The translations under genes and the position numbers were made by a program. Shown here piece by piece: positions 40,670-50,905 of a stretch of DNA of 53,600 nt. The stretch covers positions 1 to 53,600 of IMG/VR virus record IMGVR_UViG_3300014060_000001, one strand, 5' to 3'. Each line of letters starts with the position of its first letter. Within the stretch, counting starts at the first letter, position 1. The DNA comes from a virus. The notes below the pieces were generated by a model. The model was given only the letters and a program-made list of their open reading frames with translations, searched no databases and was not told the DNA's origin.

Positions 40670-42781
40670 TTACTCTTTGGGATTTCTTGTTGCTTTTACT
40701 TTTCTGAAATTAGCTATCCATGTATCTAATTCTGCTTTACTATTAAACGTTACTTCAGTAGGCTGTCCTTCTACTGTAACTGTACCCGTAATCCTTTCAT
40801 CACCCATAGATGTATCTCTACGTATTTCTATTGTAGGTACTGGATTATCATTAGAGTATTTGCCCTCATAAGAATAAGGATCTAAACTTAAAGTTTGATT
40901 GGTAATAAGATTACCAAATGCTTTAGTCTCCCCAGATACTTCTGCATTAACCATATAAGCAAATTCATCCATTAATCCTTTTTTAAATAAATCTTGAGTA
41001 AAGGATTGAGGAGCATCTATAGCTACTTTATCAACAGGTTTATTATCCGCATCTTTTACAGTATAAACTAGTTTACCTTGCCCTTCAGAATTAACCGTAT
41101 ACCCTTCAAATACAGGGGGTGTATCTTTGCTAATTGAGATCTTTTTAAAATCTTCTTTACCATATACTTTACCCTTATTCTGGGAAAGAATACTTTCTAT
41201 TTTACCTATACTAGTCTCTTTGTTAGCATAGTTAGAAAGGAGATGATTTTCAAGATTAGAACTTAAAGTTTTAGTTAATGGTTTAACACCTACTATAAAT
41301 GAGCCAGATTTGTTTTCTTTTTCTAACCAGTCTTTCCATTCTGAATACCCTTTAACTCCTGTTCTTTTTACTCCTTTTAATCTTTCTACAGCAGTGTCTT
41401 CAATCTCCTCACTTGTCATAGTAAGATCTACCTTTTGGCCTTGGGTAATTCTAGGGTCAAATAACATTGCATTTCTATCAGAAATAACTTCCTCTTTAAT
41501 ACGTTCAAATTCTGGTAATTGTTTTATTTCAGAATCTGATATATTTATAGGATCTATAAACCCAACTTCTTTTTTACCCCTTTCTTCAAACTCTTTTAAA
41601 CTACCTAATTTCACATTTGCAAGTCTAATTGGTTCTAGGTAGTATTTCCTAATATAATCTGTCTTATCTACTCCATTAACCTTATAGTCAGCAGGCATCC
41701 CATTCTCAGTTACTTGTAAACCTTTTAAGTTCTCATCTGTTAGCATCTGTTCCTTATAGGATTGAATCTGAGTAGTAACTGCTTCTTTACCTTCTGCTAA
41801 CTTAGCTGGACTAGCTATACCGCTGCCAGGTTTAAAAGTAGCTACATCAAAGCTTAGTAAATTATCTATTTCCTCTTGCTTGTCCATTCTCCTACTATAA
41901 GAAGGATCAGTAGTTAAACTAGATTTTATATCGGATTTACTAAATACCTGCCCCATTATATCAGCATAAGATTTAATTAAATCCCCAGGTGTAGTATTAA
42001 TTCCCTTCATCTGATCAAATTGTGATTGTAAACCTATTTGAGTCTTAATCATGGGATCAGTAGTCATATATTCTAAAACTGTATTTGCTATTTCTTTAGG
42101 GTCTATTTTACTTCCCTGCAGTTGTTGAATTACCCCATCAAATCCTTGTACACTTCTTATACCAGGAACTCCTGCTTTCTCCCCATAGTTTTTAAGTAGG
42201 TCAGTAAGTCTTTCTGAAATATCAATATCTTCACCGGGAGCACCTGATAAATCTAGTTTCTTTATATTACCATCCCTAGTGTCTAGTTCGTGCTGCTTAA
42301 GTGCATTAATAAAGGGTACCATCTGTGGCGAATTGGCCAACTTAGGGTTATCCCTTAACATCTTGTTAAAATTATTAACTACATTTAAATTATGAGCTGC
42401 TATACCTGCTGTACCATTGGGTCCTAATTGCCTCTTCATATCCATTGCTATAGCTCTAAGTTTAGCTGTACGTTCTGGTGAGGAAGCATCTGGAATGCTG
42501 CTGGTTACCTCTTGTAATTGCTGGTCCCATTTATCTTGTAAAGATTTAACTGCATTAAGGTCCCCCATCTTAATACTTTGTCCTGATAGTCCAGGGAGAT
42601 TTACTTTATCAATTGCATCTAATTGCATCACTTGATTAGATAAATCTGATTCTAAAGTTTGATTTTCTACCTGCCTAGCTTGCGTCATTGCACCTGCTTG
42701 CACCATCTCCTGAAATGGGATTGGGGTAAATGTATCCATTATAGGCTGTTGCGCAGGTCTGTCGTATGGTGTTATTGCCAT
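40670..42781 (-). CDS. Virion cargo/ejection protein, 703 aa
   Basis: The N-terminus is Gln/Pro-rich (ITPYDRPAQQPIMDTF), followed by a long helical body with coiled-coil-like stretches and a C-terminal beta-rich part (PVPTIEIRRDTSMGDERITG). Its place between the Gly/Ala-rich protein and the polymerase gene matches the second cargo protein of crAss-like phages, which is stored in the capsid or tail and ejected with DNA. I see no catalytic motif. The assignment rests on gene order and general architecture. Confidence 0.65.
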   Translation of the reverse strand: MAITPYDRPAQQPIMDTFTPIPFQEMVQAGAMTQARQVENQTLESDLSNQVMQLDAIDKVNLPGLSGQSIKMGDLNAVKSLQDKWDQQLQEVTSSIPDASSPERTAKLRAIAMDMKRQLGPNGTAGIAAHNLNVVNNFNKMLRDNPKLANSPQMVPFINALKQHELDTRDGNIKKLDLSGAPGEDIDISERLTDLLKNYGEKAGVPGIRSVQGFDGVIQQLQGSKIDPKEIANTVLEYMTTDPMIKTQIGLQSQFDQMKGINTTPGDLIKSYADIMGQVFSKSDIKSSLTTDPSYSRRMDKQEEIDNLLSFDVATFKPGSGIASPAKLAEGKEAVTTQIQSYKEQMLTDENLKGLQVTENGMPADYKVNGVDKTDYIRKYYLEPIRLANVKLGSLKEFEERGKKEVGFIDPINISDSEIKQLPEFERIKEEVISDRNAMLFDPRITQGQKVDLTMTSEEIEDTAVERLKGVKRTGVKGYSEWKDWLEKENKSGSFIVGVKPLTKTLSSNLENHLLSNYANKETSIGKIESILSQNKGKVYGKEDFKKISISKDTPPVFEGYTVNSEGQGKLVYTVKDADNKPVDKVAIDAPQSFTQDLFKKGLMDEFAYMVNAEVSGETKAFGNLITNQTLSLDPYSYEGKYSNDNPVPTIEIRRDTSMGDERITGTVTVEGQPTEVTFNSKAELDTWIANFRKVKATRNPKE

Positions 42782-42790
42782 TTTATATAA

Positions 42791-45031
42791 TTAAAAAGTT
42801 TGGTTTGGAAACCATTTCCTAAGCATGTCTATACGTATTCTATCCGCATCTTGCATTCCTGCATTCTTCTGTCCTTGTTGGACAAGCCCACTAACTTGAG
42901 ACAGACCTTCTTGTAAATAGCCAGTCTGTGCAGAACGTGCCCTAGTATTGTAGTCTTGAACTCTTCCCATGTTAGCTGCTTCCCCCGCCCCTACTTGCAT
43001 AGCTGCACTGGCTGCTTCACCTTGGTATTGATTGTTCATATTCTGCTGTTGTGCATACGCTTGAGAGTCTGCTATTCCCTGCTGAGCTGAAGTAGCTGCA
43101 TATCCTGATAATAACTCCCCTCTAGTCCTTGCTCCTCCTGCTATATTTCTTCTACCTATAGCAGCTGAACGCCTGTTAGCATCTAGCATAGGGTCTACAT
43201 TAAATCTTCTATTTTGTAACTTATTAACTGCTGCTAATCCTGCTACATTTGAAGTGGTCTGCGGATCTTGTACATCAGGCTTACCAAATAGGCCTTGTGC
43301 TATATTAAATATCGCTGGAGCTGCAGTGGCTAATCCACCAGCTACCCCACCAACTTTACCTAATGCGCCACCAATACCCCTTAAAGCATCTCCTGCAAAA
43401 GAACTACTGTCTGCGAATTGTGGACTAGTAGAAGCCATTCCTACCTTCTTGGGATTAAACGCTGCTAAATCTCTTTGGCCACTAGTTTGCATTAAACCTG
43501 GAACAGGTCCACCAAAAGGCATTTTAAATTTAGACGGGAGCGTTCCTTTATTAAACTTTAACCTTTCCTGGTCAATAAATAAATCTTTCTGCTGCCCTTC
43601 ATATCTTTTAAGCATTCTTTCTGCAGTACGTTTAGATATACCAGTTGATTCAGGATCTTCCATTGTCTTTTTAAACTTAGACATTTTATTAGAGATCTGC
43701 TTATTTAAATCTGAGTAAGTCTTGTTAGTTCCTTTCTGCTTAAGTCTATCACTAAACACATCTGTACCCTCAGGTAATTCCATTGGTACGCCACCTTGAG
43801 CATGGCTGGGGCCCTCAACGTTGAAGTCTTGACCATTAGGCATTATACCTGATTCACCACCTTCTAACTCTACTGGTACCTCATTACCTGGAATATCTCC
43901 TCCCATAGCATATTTTATCATTTCATCTTTTAAGAATGGCTTAATCATGTCTACATTGTATTTATCTACAAACTCTGGATTATATTTTTCTAAGCTGTCT
44001 ACGTCATTTTTATAAAATGGTATATTCTTAGCTGCTTTTGTTTTATTGTATATGCCCTTTAAAGAATTGTTACCATCTAATAATGTAGTTATTTCTTCTG
44101 GAGACATCTCTTCACTAGCCATCCTTTTAGAAAGATTGCCAAAGTAATTTAACTCGTTCTGGTCTCCTTGATTTAAGTATCTAGAATTTGTCAATAGCCC
44201 ATTTAAAGCCTCATTACCATACTTAACAGCAGTTTGAGTACCTTTCTTACTATTAGAAAGTAGTTTACCTGTAGCAGCATTAAAATTGGAGGTAAGGTCA
44301 TTCTTTTTCCTAACCATTGAACCGTAGCTTACAGGGCCACCATCTGCAAATTTATTCTTAGTATAATCAATAGCTGGACCATACTTCTTTAATTTCTTAA
44401 TGCTAGCTGGATCAGGAGGAGTCCCATAACCATGGGTTTCCCCTCGTAATATACTTTCAGACATCTTCTTCCATATTTCAGGTGAAGATTGTACAGTCCT
44501 TAATTCTCCAGTGTCATTAATAACAGCAGATACTGTACTATCGTTTGGATTATACGTGACTGCATCTAATCCGTGTCTTTTTTTATATTCAGCTAACGCC
44601 CCTTTAAGAGTATATCCTTGAATACCTAACTCGTCTATTTCTTTTTTAGTATACTTTTTCTTTCCAGTAGTACCCCCATTTTTAAACAAGGAGTTGTATA
44701 CCTGTCCTTCAGGTTCGTATGCAGCAAAAGCAGCCTGTTTATCTAAAGCTGCCTCTTGAGCTTTTTTAGCTGCAGCTTCTGCTTCTTGCTTTTTCTTACT
44801 ACCAATAAAACTAGCAACCCCCCCAACTAAAGCTCCTATTCCTGCCCCTACAGGGCTAAATGCCATACCAGCTGCAGCTCCACTAGCTACCCCACCTAAC
44901 GTATCCCCTCCTAAACTATATTCGGGAAGTCCGCCATTTTTCATATTAAATGTCTTAGGCGTAATCTTCAAAGGGGAAGCACTGCCTCCCCTATGTTTAT
45001 AAGATTTTTGTACCCATTTCTTTTTAGCCAT
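42791..45031 (-). CDS. Virion cargo/tail protein with Gly/Ala-rich N-terminus, 746 aa
   Basis: After a basic start (MAKKKWVQKSYKHRGG), residues 40-85 are Gly/Ala-rich and hydrophobic (GAAAGMAFSPVGAGIGALVG), a pattern of membrane-penetrating ejection proteins. A second recognisable block is VPVELEGGESGIMPNG, VEGPSHAQGGVPMELPEGTD and FSDRLKQKG, a segment I know from crAss-like and related Bacteroidota phages. The C-terminus is Gln/Ala-rich and helical. It follows the tail nozzle gene by 3 nt. I infer a cargo protein crossing the tail into the envelope. Confidence 0.7.
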   Translation of the reverse strand: MAKKKWVQKSYKHRGGSASPLKITPKTFNMKNGGLPEYSLGGDTLGGVASGAAAGMAFSPVGAGIGALVGGVASFIGSKKKQEAEAAAKKAQEAALDKQAAFAAYEPEGQVYNSLFKNGGTTGKKKYTKKEIDELGIQGYTLKGALAEYKKRHGLDAVTYNPNDSTVSAVINDTGELRTVQSSPEIWKKMSESILRGETHGYGTPPDPASIKKLKKYGPAIDYTKNKFADGGPVSYGSMVRKKNDLTSNFNAATGKLLSNSKKGTQTAVKYGNEALNGLLTNSRYLNQGDQNELNYFGNLSKRMASEEMSPEEITTLLDGNNSLKGIYNKTKAAKNIPFYKNDVDSLEKYNPEFVDKYNVDMIKPFLKDEMIKYAMGGDIPGNEVPVELEGGESGIMPNGQDFNVEGPSHAQGGVPMELPEGTDVFSDRLKQKGTNKTYSDLNKQISNKMSKFKKTMEDPESTGISKRTAERMLKRYEGQQKDLFIDQERLKFNKGTLPSKFKMPFGGPVPGLMQTSGQRDLAAFNPKKVGMASTSPQFADSSSFAGDALRGIGGALGKVGGVAGGLATAAPAIFNIAQGLFGKPDVQDPQTTSNVAGLAAVNKLQNRRFNVDPMLDANRRSAAIGRRNIAGGARTRGELLSGYAATSAQQGIADSQAYAQQQNMNNQYQGEAASAAMQVGAGEAANMGRVQDYNTRARSAQTGYLQEGLSQVSGLVQQGQKNAGMQDADRIRIDMLRKWFPNQTF

Positions 45032-45034
45032 ATC

Positions 45035-48000
45035 TTATCTAATAGAACTCCGATAGCCCACATTGATGTATGGCACAGAGAATGTTATGTTATCTTTATT
45101 TTCATACTCTAAATCTAGTATGATGTATTTATCTCGTATTCTACGTGCAAAGGACTGTCCAGGTTGCAGGTTATCGTTATCGAAAATGTCTACATTACTC
45201 ACCAATTCTGAAGTATTAACCCTGTCCTTTGGTATTACTGTATTGAATGTACGCTCTTTTCTTTTCCAGCTAATAGGTTGCCAATCAGTATTTTGGTAAT
45301 CGTTATATATTCTATAATTTGAGAACGTATCTTCATATTGATTTACACCGTCTAATAAAGAAGTTGAATGCCAATTTAATACGTCAAAGACTTTAGTACT
45401 AGAAAAGTCTTTTACAAATATATGTTTAATAGATGAATTATTATCTACTCCATAGAATTGCCCTCTTCTTACATTATCAGAATTATGCCTATAGATAGTT
45501 TCACTATCACTACTTGATAATACATTACCATCAAATTCAGGGATAAACCAATTAGGGTAGTAATACGTTTCTGTCAACTCGTCATAGCTTGTATAGTCTC
45601 CTGTAAACTTCTTAGTCATCCAATCATATACTAATATCCTAGTACCTACTTTAAATAAAGTCTCGTTTGATTTAAAATCGCTAACTGATATAGGATTAGT
45701 AGTAGGGTTAAGCTTTAGGAAGTTAGATACTCCTTGTGAAGTACTAAGTTCTTGAAGTTGACCGTTGTACATGTATATACAATTCTTTGGAGAATACATC
45801 CAATATATAGCATCTTCAGAAGTTGATATACTATACTTATCTACATTGCCTACTTCATTGGATATATAATCATATCTTTCTAATACACCCCCTGTACCTA
45901 AAGCTAATTGAGCACCGCTAGAGTCTGTAATAAGTGACCTATCATTTACCGCCAGTTTACCAAAAGCTAATTGAGCACCGCTAGAGTCTGTAATAAGTGA
46001 CCTATCATTTACCGCCAGTTTACCAAAAGCTTTGTCTTGCCAGAAGTATAACTCTGTATCTTTAGTCTTTAAGTCATTTACTCCACCGTATGCGGTATCT
46101 ACTTCTATAAAGTTATTAGGCAAAAATGTAGTCCAATTATCTTCATTCTCCCCATTACTTTTCTTTTCAGATGCTATAATTTTAGTATTTAAATCTACAG
46201 CATTAGAAAAATCTAAAGGATAAGAATAATACACTTCTCCAAAATCAGTATTAGAATAAACAGGATTATATCTATATAAATCTCCTACAGCTGTATCATA
46301 TAAAGTACCTTGGTACTCAATACCTTCAACTACCTTTTCTTGTAGCATCATACTTTTATCTTGATTTATATAATCAGTGGAGAATATGCCAAATTCGTTA
46401 ATTCTATCTAACCTATATCTTAAATCTAGGGATGTTTCTACTGGAAACGTAATTCTTTCTTGTACTGATTCTAAACTATTGTCAACATCATCCCAAAATA
46501 ATTGGTTAATAAAAGAAAAAGGTGTAGTATACATATCTCCGTATATACATTCTATAGATTGATTTAATAAAGGAGACCCTTCAATTTTATATATTTTAGA
46601 AAATGGTACGTATTCTGTATTTCTTATAGCAGAATAACTATTTCCTCCGTATCTAGTAGTATCTACATCTTGTATTAAAGATGCATACATAATATAATAC
46701 GGATTAAGCAAAGCCTCATCGTCGACTTCCATATCATTATCTACTTTTATAAATAAGCTAGAACATGCTCCAGATTTTAAAGTGCCATTAAAAAAATCAG
46801 GGAGGTGCGTTTGATTTAATATCCTTTCCGTATCTATATTTTTAAAACTCTCCTTTTTACCGTTTTGACTATGTTGAGGAGCAGAATAAGCATAATCTAC
46901 TATAGAATTTAAATTCTTTAAAGTATTTACTTCAGATGCCCCGATTAAAGAATTGTATTTTGAATCTGTTAAAAAATGTTTTTCGGTGCCATAAATTTTA
47001 CCACGATTTACTTTAGAATTTATAAAATTATACATCCTAACTTTATACTTATCTATGCCCCCTTCAATTGTACCATTATTATTAAATATTAAATCTGGAG
47101 ATATAAATTTAAATAATTTTTTATTTATAGAAGAATATTCTGCATCTAAAAATATAGAGTACCTACTAATAGGTAAAAATGGGGTTACTTTAGTAGGATC
47201 AGAATGTTGTACTTCAGTAGTACCTGTATATTCGCAGAAAGGCCTATGAAAATCTTCAGCGCCACGTATAGCCATGGTTTGTAATATACCACTAGCTTTT
47301 ACTGATTTATCAGCCTTAGTTCGTCTGGCTCTAACTACTTGCCACCCTGCTATACTATCATCTTGAGGTAAAGATTTTAATGTTACTTTTAACATTTTAA
47401 TCTTATTTTTAGTAACATTTCCTTCTACTACACTCATTTGTACTTTAGAGGAATCTAAAAGTTCTTCCCATAAAACATCTCCAATCCACTTTACAAAACT
47501 AGACTGTCCTTTGTTATTTATAAATCTTATACCAACTCTATACACTTCCCCGCTTTGACATTCTATAACATTATCCTCAAATAAAGAAGCTGTGTATTCA
47601 TTATCTTTGTTAAGTTTAGCAGATCCAGGATTTAAAGAATCTGTATCTATAATACTTTCTGCCTCTACAAATTCATATTTTACATTTTCTCCTTCTCCTC
47701 CTATTGACGCCCCATTTCCAACATGTCTGTAACCTCCAGATAAATCCCCCGCTCTAGAAAATAATGAACTGTTATAAATAGAATTATAGTAATTGACACA
47801 ATCAAATTGTAAAGGTACCCTCTCCCCTTGAAGAGTAAGGTCTTCATCAAAATCTGGATTGTTATTGTCTGTTACCCCATATACTTTAAAAGGAGTAGCC
47901 TCATTACTTCCATATATTCGCATAGTATAAATACCATCAGAAGTAAACACTTTAGAATAGTTACCACTATCATCAAATCTATAAGCTCTAGCATCCCAAT

Positions 48001-49015
48001 AATTAGTATTATTAAAATCATCTAAAACAGAACTAGTAAAAGATTTCTCTTTTACATTTCCTAGAAATAATATATTATTCTTACTTTCTATTGCTTTGGC
48101 ACTATATGTAACTTGTTTAAATGTAAGAAATTCTTCATATGTAAGTTCACCAACTACATTACCTATATCTAAACATGTAAAAATACCACCTGTTAACTCG
48201 TATTCACCTACTATATTTATTTTAGGAAGTGACGAGTCTTCAGATACATATAATGCTACTACTCTAATTCTATTAAAATCAGAACTTAAAGGATTTTCAA
48301 TTGTACCTATTTTTAAAGACACTGCCTTATTTGTATTTTCATCTTTTTCATTTCCACCTTCTAATTGTCCTGAATACTCACTTAATTTAACAGGGAAGGA
48401 TAAAGTACTAAATGTAGAAGACGTTCCGTTTACATTATAAAGTTGATAGGAATATCTAATTACCCCTGTTTTATAATTTCCACCAGACCTTAATATTGTT
48501 TGTATATTAACCAAAGAATTATTAATGGGTACTGCATCAAAAGCAGTAGCTTCTTTTCCAGTGTAATCTTTACTTAAATCTATATATCTAAATTCATTTA
48601 AACTGTCTGCCCAATATACTTTACTAATAGTGTCAGTCTCCTGCCTGCCTACTGCAACTATTCTATACTTAGGATCTAAACTGAAATTCAACTTAGAAGT
48701 TGAAGCTGTATCAGAATACTTTAAGCTAAGTGTATTATTGGAGTAGAGATAAATATTAGAGTCTGTACCATCAGTAGTGAAATATGCCACATCTCTAACT
48801 ATATTAGCATACCCAACTATCTTATGTCCTGCAGCAAATACTATACCTGATATCAACTCGTTACCTTTAACATTCACTAGTGCCCCTAGAGTATTACCGC
48901 CAGTTGGAGTTGCTGTAAAATTTGTAGCCTGTAAATATGTATTACCGTCATAGAACGCTTTGTCCATATCGGTATTAATACCACCACTTAGCCCCAGAGT
49001 TCCTATTTGTTGCAT
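45035..49015 (-). CDS. Tail nozzle/muzzle protein, 1326 aa
   Basis: This is a long beta-rich protein of the kind that forms the distal tail tube in podoviruses (P22 gp10 / T7 gp12-like). The start TLGLSGGINTDMDKAFYDGN, with a later ATPTGGNTLGALVNVKGN, is a typical opening of these proteins, where a G-G-I-N-x-D segment precedes the beta-propeller-like body. The size fits the enlarged crAss-like muzzle protein. Residues near 997-1038 are an exact tandem copy of 21 residues (KLAVNDRSLITDSSGAQ repeated), from a 63-bp duplication. The gene start overlaps the ring protein gene by 41 nt. Confidence 0.75.
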   Translation of the reverse strand: MQQIGTLGLSGGINTDMDKAFYDGNTYLQATNFTATPTGGNTLGALVNVKGNELISGIVFAAGHKIVGYANIVRDVAYFTTDGTDSNIYLYSNNTLSLKYSDTASTSKLNFSLDPKYRIVAVGRQETDTISKVYWADSLNEFRYIDLSKDYTGKEATAFDAVPINNSLVNIQTILRSGGNYKTGVIRYSYQLYNVNGTSSTFSTLSFPVKLSEYSGQLEGGNEKDENTNKAVSLKIGTIENPLSSDFNRIRVVALYVSEDSSLPKINIVGEYELTGGIFTCLDIGNVVGELTYEEFLTFKQVTYSAKAIESKNNILFLGNVKEKSFTSSVLDDFNNTNYWDARAYRFDDSGNYSKVFTSDGIYTMRIYGSNEATPFKVYGVTDNNNPDFDEDLTLQGERVPLQFDCVNYYNSIYNSSLFSRAGDLSGGYRHVGNGASIGGEGENVKYEFVEAESIIDTDSLNPGSAKLNKDNEYTASLFEDNVIECQSGEVYRVGIRFINNKGQSSFVKWIGDVLWEELLDSSKVQMSVVEGNVTKNKIKMLKVTLKSLPQDDSIAGWQVVRARRTKADKSVKASGILQTMAIRGAEDFHRPFCEYTGTTEVQHSDPTKVTPFLPISRYSIFLDAEYSSINKKLFKFISPDLIFNNNGTIEGGIDKYKVRMYNFINSKVNRGKIYGTEKHFLTDSKYNSLIGASEVNTLKNLNSIVDYAYSAPQHSQNGKKESFKNIDTERILNQTHLPDFFNGTLKSGACSSLFIKVDNDMEVDDEALLNPYYIMYASLIQDVDTTRYGGNSYSAIRNTEYVPFSKIYKIEGSPLLNQSIECIYGDMYTTPFSFINQLFWDDVDNSLESVQERITFPVETSLDLRYRLDRINEFGIFSTDYINQDKSMMLQEKVVEGIEYQGTLYDTAVGDLYRYNPVYSNTDFGEVYYSYPLDFSNAVDLNTKIIASEKKSNGENEDNWTTFLPNNFIEVDTAYGGVNDLKTKDTELYFWQDKAFGKLAVNDRSLITDSSGAQLAFGKLAVNDRSLITDSSGAQLALGTGGVLERYDYISNEVGNVDKYSISTSEDAIYWMYSPKNCIYMYNGQLQELSTSQGVSNFLKLNPTTNPISVSDFKSNETLFKVGTRILVYDWMTKKFTGDYTSYDELTETYYYPNWFIPEFDGNVLSSSDSETIYRHNSDNVRRGQFYGVDNNSSIKHIFVKDFSSTKVFDVLNWHSTSLLDGVNQYEDTFSNYRIYNDYQNTDWQPISWKRKERTFNTVIPKDRVNTSELVSNVDIFDNDNLQPGQSFARRIRDKYIILDLEYENKDNITFSVPYINVGYRSSIR
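45900..46025. repeat. Exact 63-bp tandem duplication in tail gene
   Basis: Two adjacent 63-bp copies, 45900-45962 and 45963-46025, are identical apart from the boundary bases. 63 bp is 21 codons, so the reading frame of the nozzle gene is kept and the protein gains a 21-residue repeat. Identity at the DNA level points to a very recent event or to an assembly artefact. Confidence 0.9.
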
Positions 49016-49811
49016 AACTTAAATTTGTTTGATTATAAATTTCCTGTCTTTGTCCTGTATTAGAGAAGAATCCTGCATGTTCCCCCATCTCTGGTATTAA
49101 CCTGTTCCAAGTATTCTTAATAGATTCCATCATATCAACTGAAGGCATCATTGAATTACCGTAGGCTTGTTTAGAATAGTAGTTCCAAGACTGTCTAGCA
49201 TTGTAATATACTGCATCCCTAACTTGCCCTGCTGCCCATTTAGGGTACAATAACTTCATTGTTAAATACCAATATACTGCATCTTCAAATCCATGGTCAT
49301 CTGGCATATAAGGGAATCCTTCGAGATCTAATGGTATAGACCTATAAGCAACTCTTAAATACCCTTCTTTAATACTAGTATTTATATACCCAGGTTTAAG
49401 TGTGTATGTTAAGTCTTGATCATAAGATCTAATACTATCTATCTCATCTCCAGCAGTATATACTGGATTCAATGGGTCTGTATTGTCTACTTCAGTAGTT
49501 CCCTTAACCGTGTCGAAGTTACCACTAGACATACGCATAGCTATATAAGGACCTTCTTCTACATTAGCCATGGCTACTTGTATAATAGAATGTAGACCAG
49601 ATGGTAAAGCTGTTTGATGATTTACTACTTCTAAAGCAGGTTCGCCTCCTTTACCAGATACTTTATGATCTAGTTCTAGGAATGCACCTATACGAGCTAA
49701 CGCTTCTGCTGACCACTCGATTAGGTCATTAATACGCAATGTATCTTCTTGCATATCGTTATCAGCTAAGACCTTAGCAATAACTGTTTTTATACTTACT
49801 CTATTAGTCAT
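48975..49811 (-). CDS. Tail adaptor/ring protein, 278 aa
   Basis: The N-terminus RVSIKTVIAKVLADNDMQED and the helical segment INDLIEWSAEALARIGAF are followed by a beta-rich body and a C-terminal helical part with PKWAAGQVRDAVYYNARQSW. This is the layout of podovirus head-tail adaptor or tail tube A proteins (T7 gp11 / P22 gp4 type). It lies just upstream of the nozzle gene in transcription order and overlaps it by 41 nt. Assembly role is inferred from gene order in crAss-like phages. Confidence 0.65.
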   Translation of the reverse strand: MTNRVSIKTVIAKVLADNDMQEDTLRINDLIEWSAEALARIGAFLELDHKVSGKGGEPALEVVNHQTALPSGLHSIIQVAMANVEEGPYIAMRMSSGNFDTVKGTTEVDNTDPLNPVYTAGDEIDSIRSYDQDLTYTLKPGYINTSIKEGYLRVAYRSIPLDLEGFPYMPDDHGFEDAVYWYLTMKLLYPKWAAGQVRDAVYYNARQSWNYYSKQAYGNSMMPSVDMMESIKNTWNRLIPEMGEHAGFFSNTGQRQEIYNQTNLSYATNRNSGAKWWY

Positions 49812-50274
49812 GTTGAAAATAGTTATAATCGCCAGACTGTATTATCTTAGCTAATCTACGTTTATTGTCCCTAGTAAAAACCAACCTGTAGTCTGTCTTA
49901 TGTTTTATATGTTTGTCTTTCTTAGACCAACTGAACCTGAATTTAAAGTGGTTACTGTGATCATTTAAATGGTATACCCTCTTCCCTATCTTATTAGTCT
50001 CTTCCCAGTTTATAGTTAAAGTACGACTATTGAAATTCTTAGGCCTCATACCCTTGATAGATATTTCCCCAACATTATAAGGGAAGATATATAATCCTCC
50101 TGCAAATATGTATTCCATTAGTTCTTTATAATACTCTTCACATATATCACGATAAGTTTCATAGGAGACTTGATAAGGCCCATCGCTTTCCTCTACTTCC
50201 CTAATGTAGGCTTCATAAAAATCTGGCATTGTATAGGGATTAACTGCACGGTTTTTGCCACGGCTAAAGTACAT
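49804..50274 (-). CDS. HU/IHF-like virion ring protein, 156 aa
   Basis: The middle of the protein has the HU/IHF pattern: a helical segment (YRDICEEYYKELMEYIFAGG) leading into LYIFPYNVGEISIKG, where the Gly-(I/V)-P and G-x-I strands of the fold sit. The C-terminus is basic (KHIKHKTDYRLVFTRD). Crassvirales tail modules contain an IHF-like gene at this place that forms a ring of the tail rather than a nucleoid protein. It overlaps the downstream gene by 8 nt. The fold is suggested, not proven. Confidence 0.6.
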   Translation of the reverse strand: MYFSRGKNRAVNPYTMPDFYEAYIREVEESDGPYQVSYETYRDICEEYYKELMEYIFAGGLYIFPYNVGEISIKGMRPKNFNSRTLTINWEETNKIGKRVYHLNDHSNHFKFRFSWSKKDKHIKHKTDYRLVFTRDNKRRLAKIIQSGDYNYFQHD

Positions 50275-50278
50275 ATAT

Positions 50279-50905
50279 CTAATTTATATTGTGAGCACTA
50301 TCATTGGTATTATCATTAGGAGCTTGGGACATTATACCTAATTCCCCTTTAAGTACCATTTCCTTAAGAGTAGGTATAAGATCAGCAGGTATTGGATATG
50401 GAAAGTCCATATTAGCAAGTGGGGTAATAGACCTAATCACTTCCATTGGATTTTCAAATACTCCTCTAACTTCTATATTCTCTGGCTTATTAGTATAAAG
50501 TTTATTAGACTTTAAATACACAAAGGGTTCTTCACTAGTATATTTTCTATGCTGGCTCCATGTACTTCTCTGTTCGGTCATATACTGATACTCTTTACCT
50601 TCTAAATTACCTATCCAAGTAAAGCCGTCTTCATAATTACGAAATATAGTATTAGGCAACTCTATTGAGGTTACATACTTATCTGTGCCCGAAGCTACTA
50701 AAGAAATAGTAGGTATTACTTGTACATAGTCAGGATTAATAAGTTTACCTTTATCAAGGTCTTGCTTAATTAACTTGGCCCTGTACTGGTGTACCCAAGA
50801 CTCAACTTGAGTCTTTGGTATAGGCTCAGTCCTAACTGGTTCCCCGCCCCGTATCATTTCCAACAGGTCGGTAATTATATTATTAAGTGTTGTAAATTTT
50901 ACCAT
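50279..50905 (-). CDS. Head-tail connector/ring protein, 208 aa
   Basis: The start TTLNNIITDLLEMIRGGEPV and the segment VESWVHQYRAKLIKQDLDKG look like the N-terminal helical part of podovirus tail-stabilising or adaptor proteins; a beta-rich domain with aromatic residues follows (EDGFTWIGNLEGKEYQYM). It ends with TAG. The ATG overlaps the stop of the upstream gene (TAATG), so translation is coupled. Its place beside the HU/IHF-like gene supports a ring or adaptor role. No catalytic motif. Confidence 0.6.
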   Translation of the reverse strand: MVKFTTLNNIITDLLEMIRGGEPVRTEPIPKTQVESWVHQYRAKLIKQDLDKGKLINPDYVQVIPTISLVASGTDKYVTSIELPNTIFRNYEDGFTWIGNLEGKEYQYMTEQRSTWSQHRKYTSEEPFVYLKSNKLYTNKPENIEVRGVFENPMEVIRSITPLANMDFPYPIPADLIPTLKEMVLKGELGIMSQAPNDNTNDSAHNIN

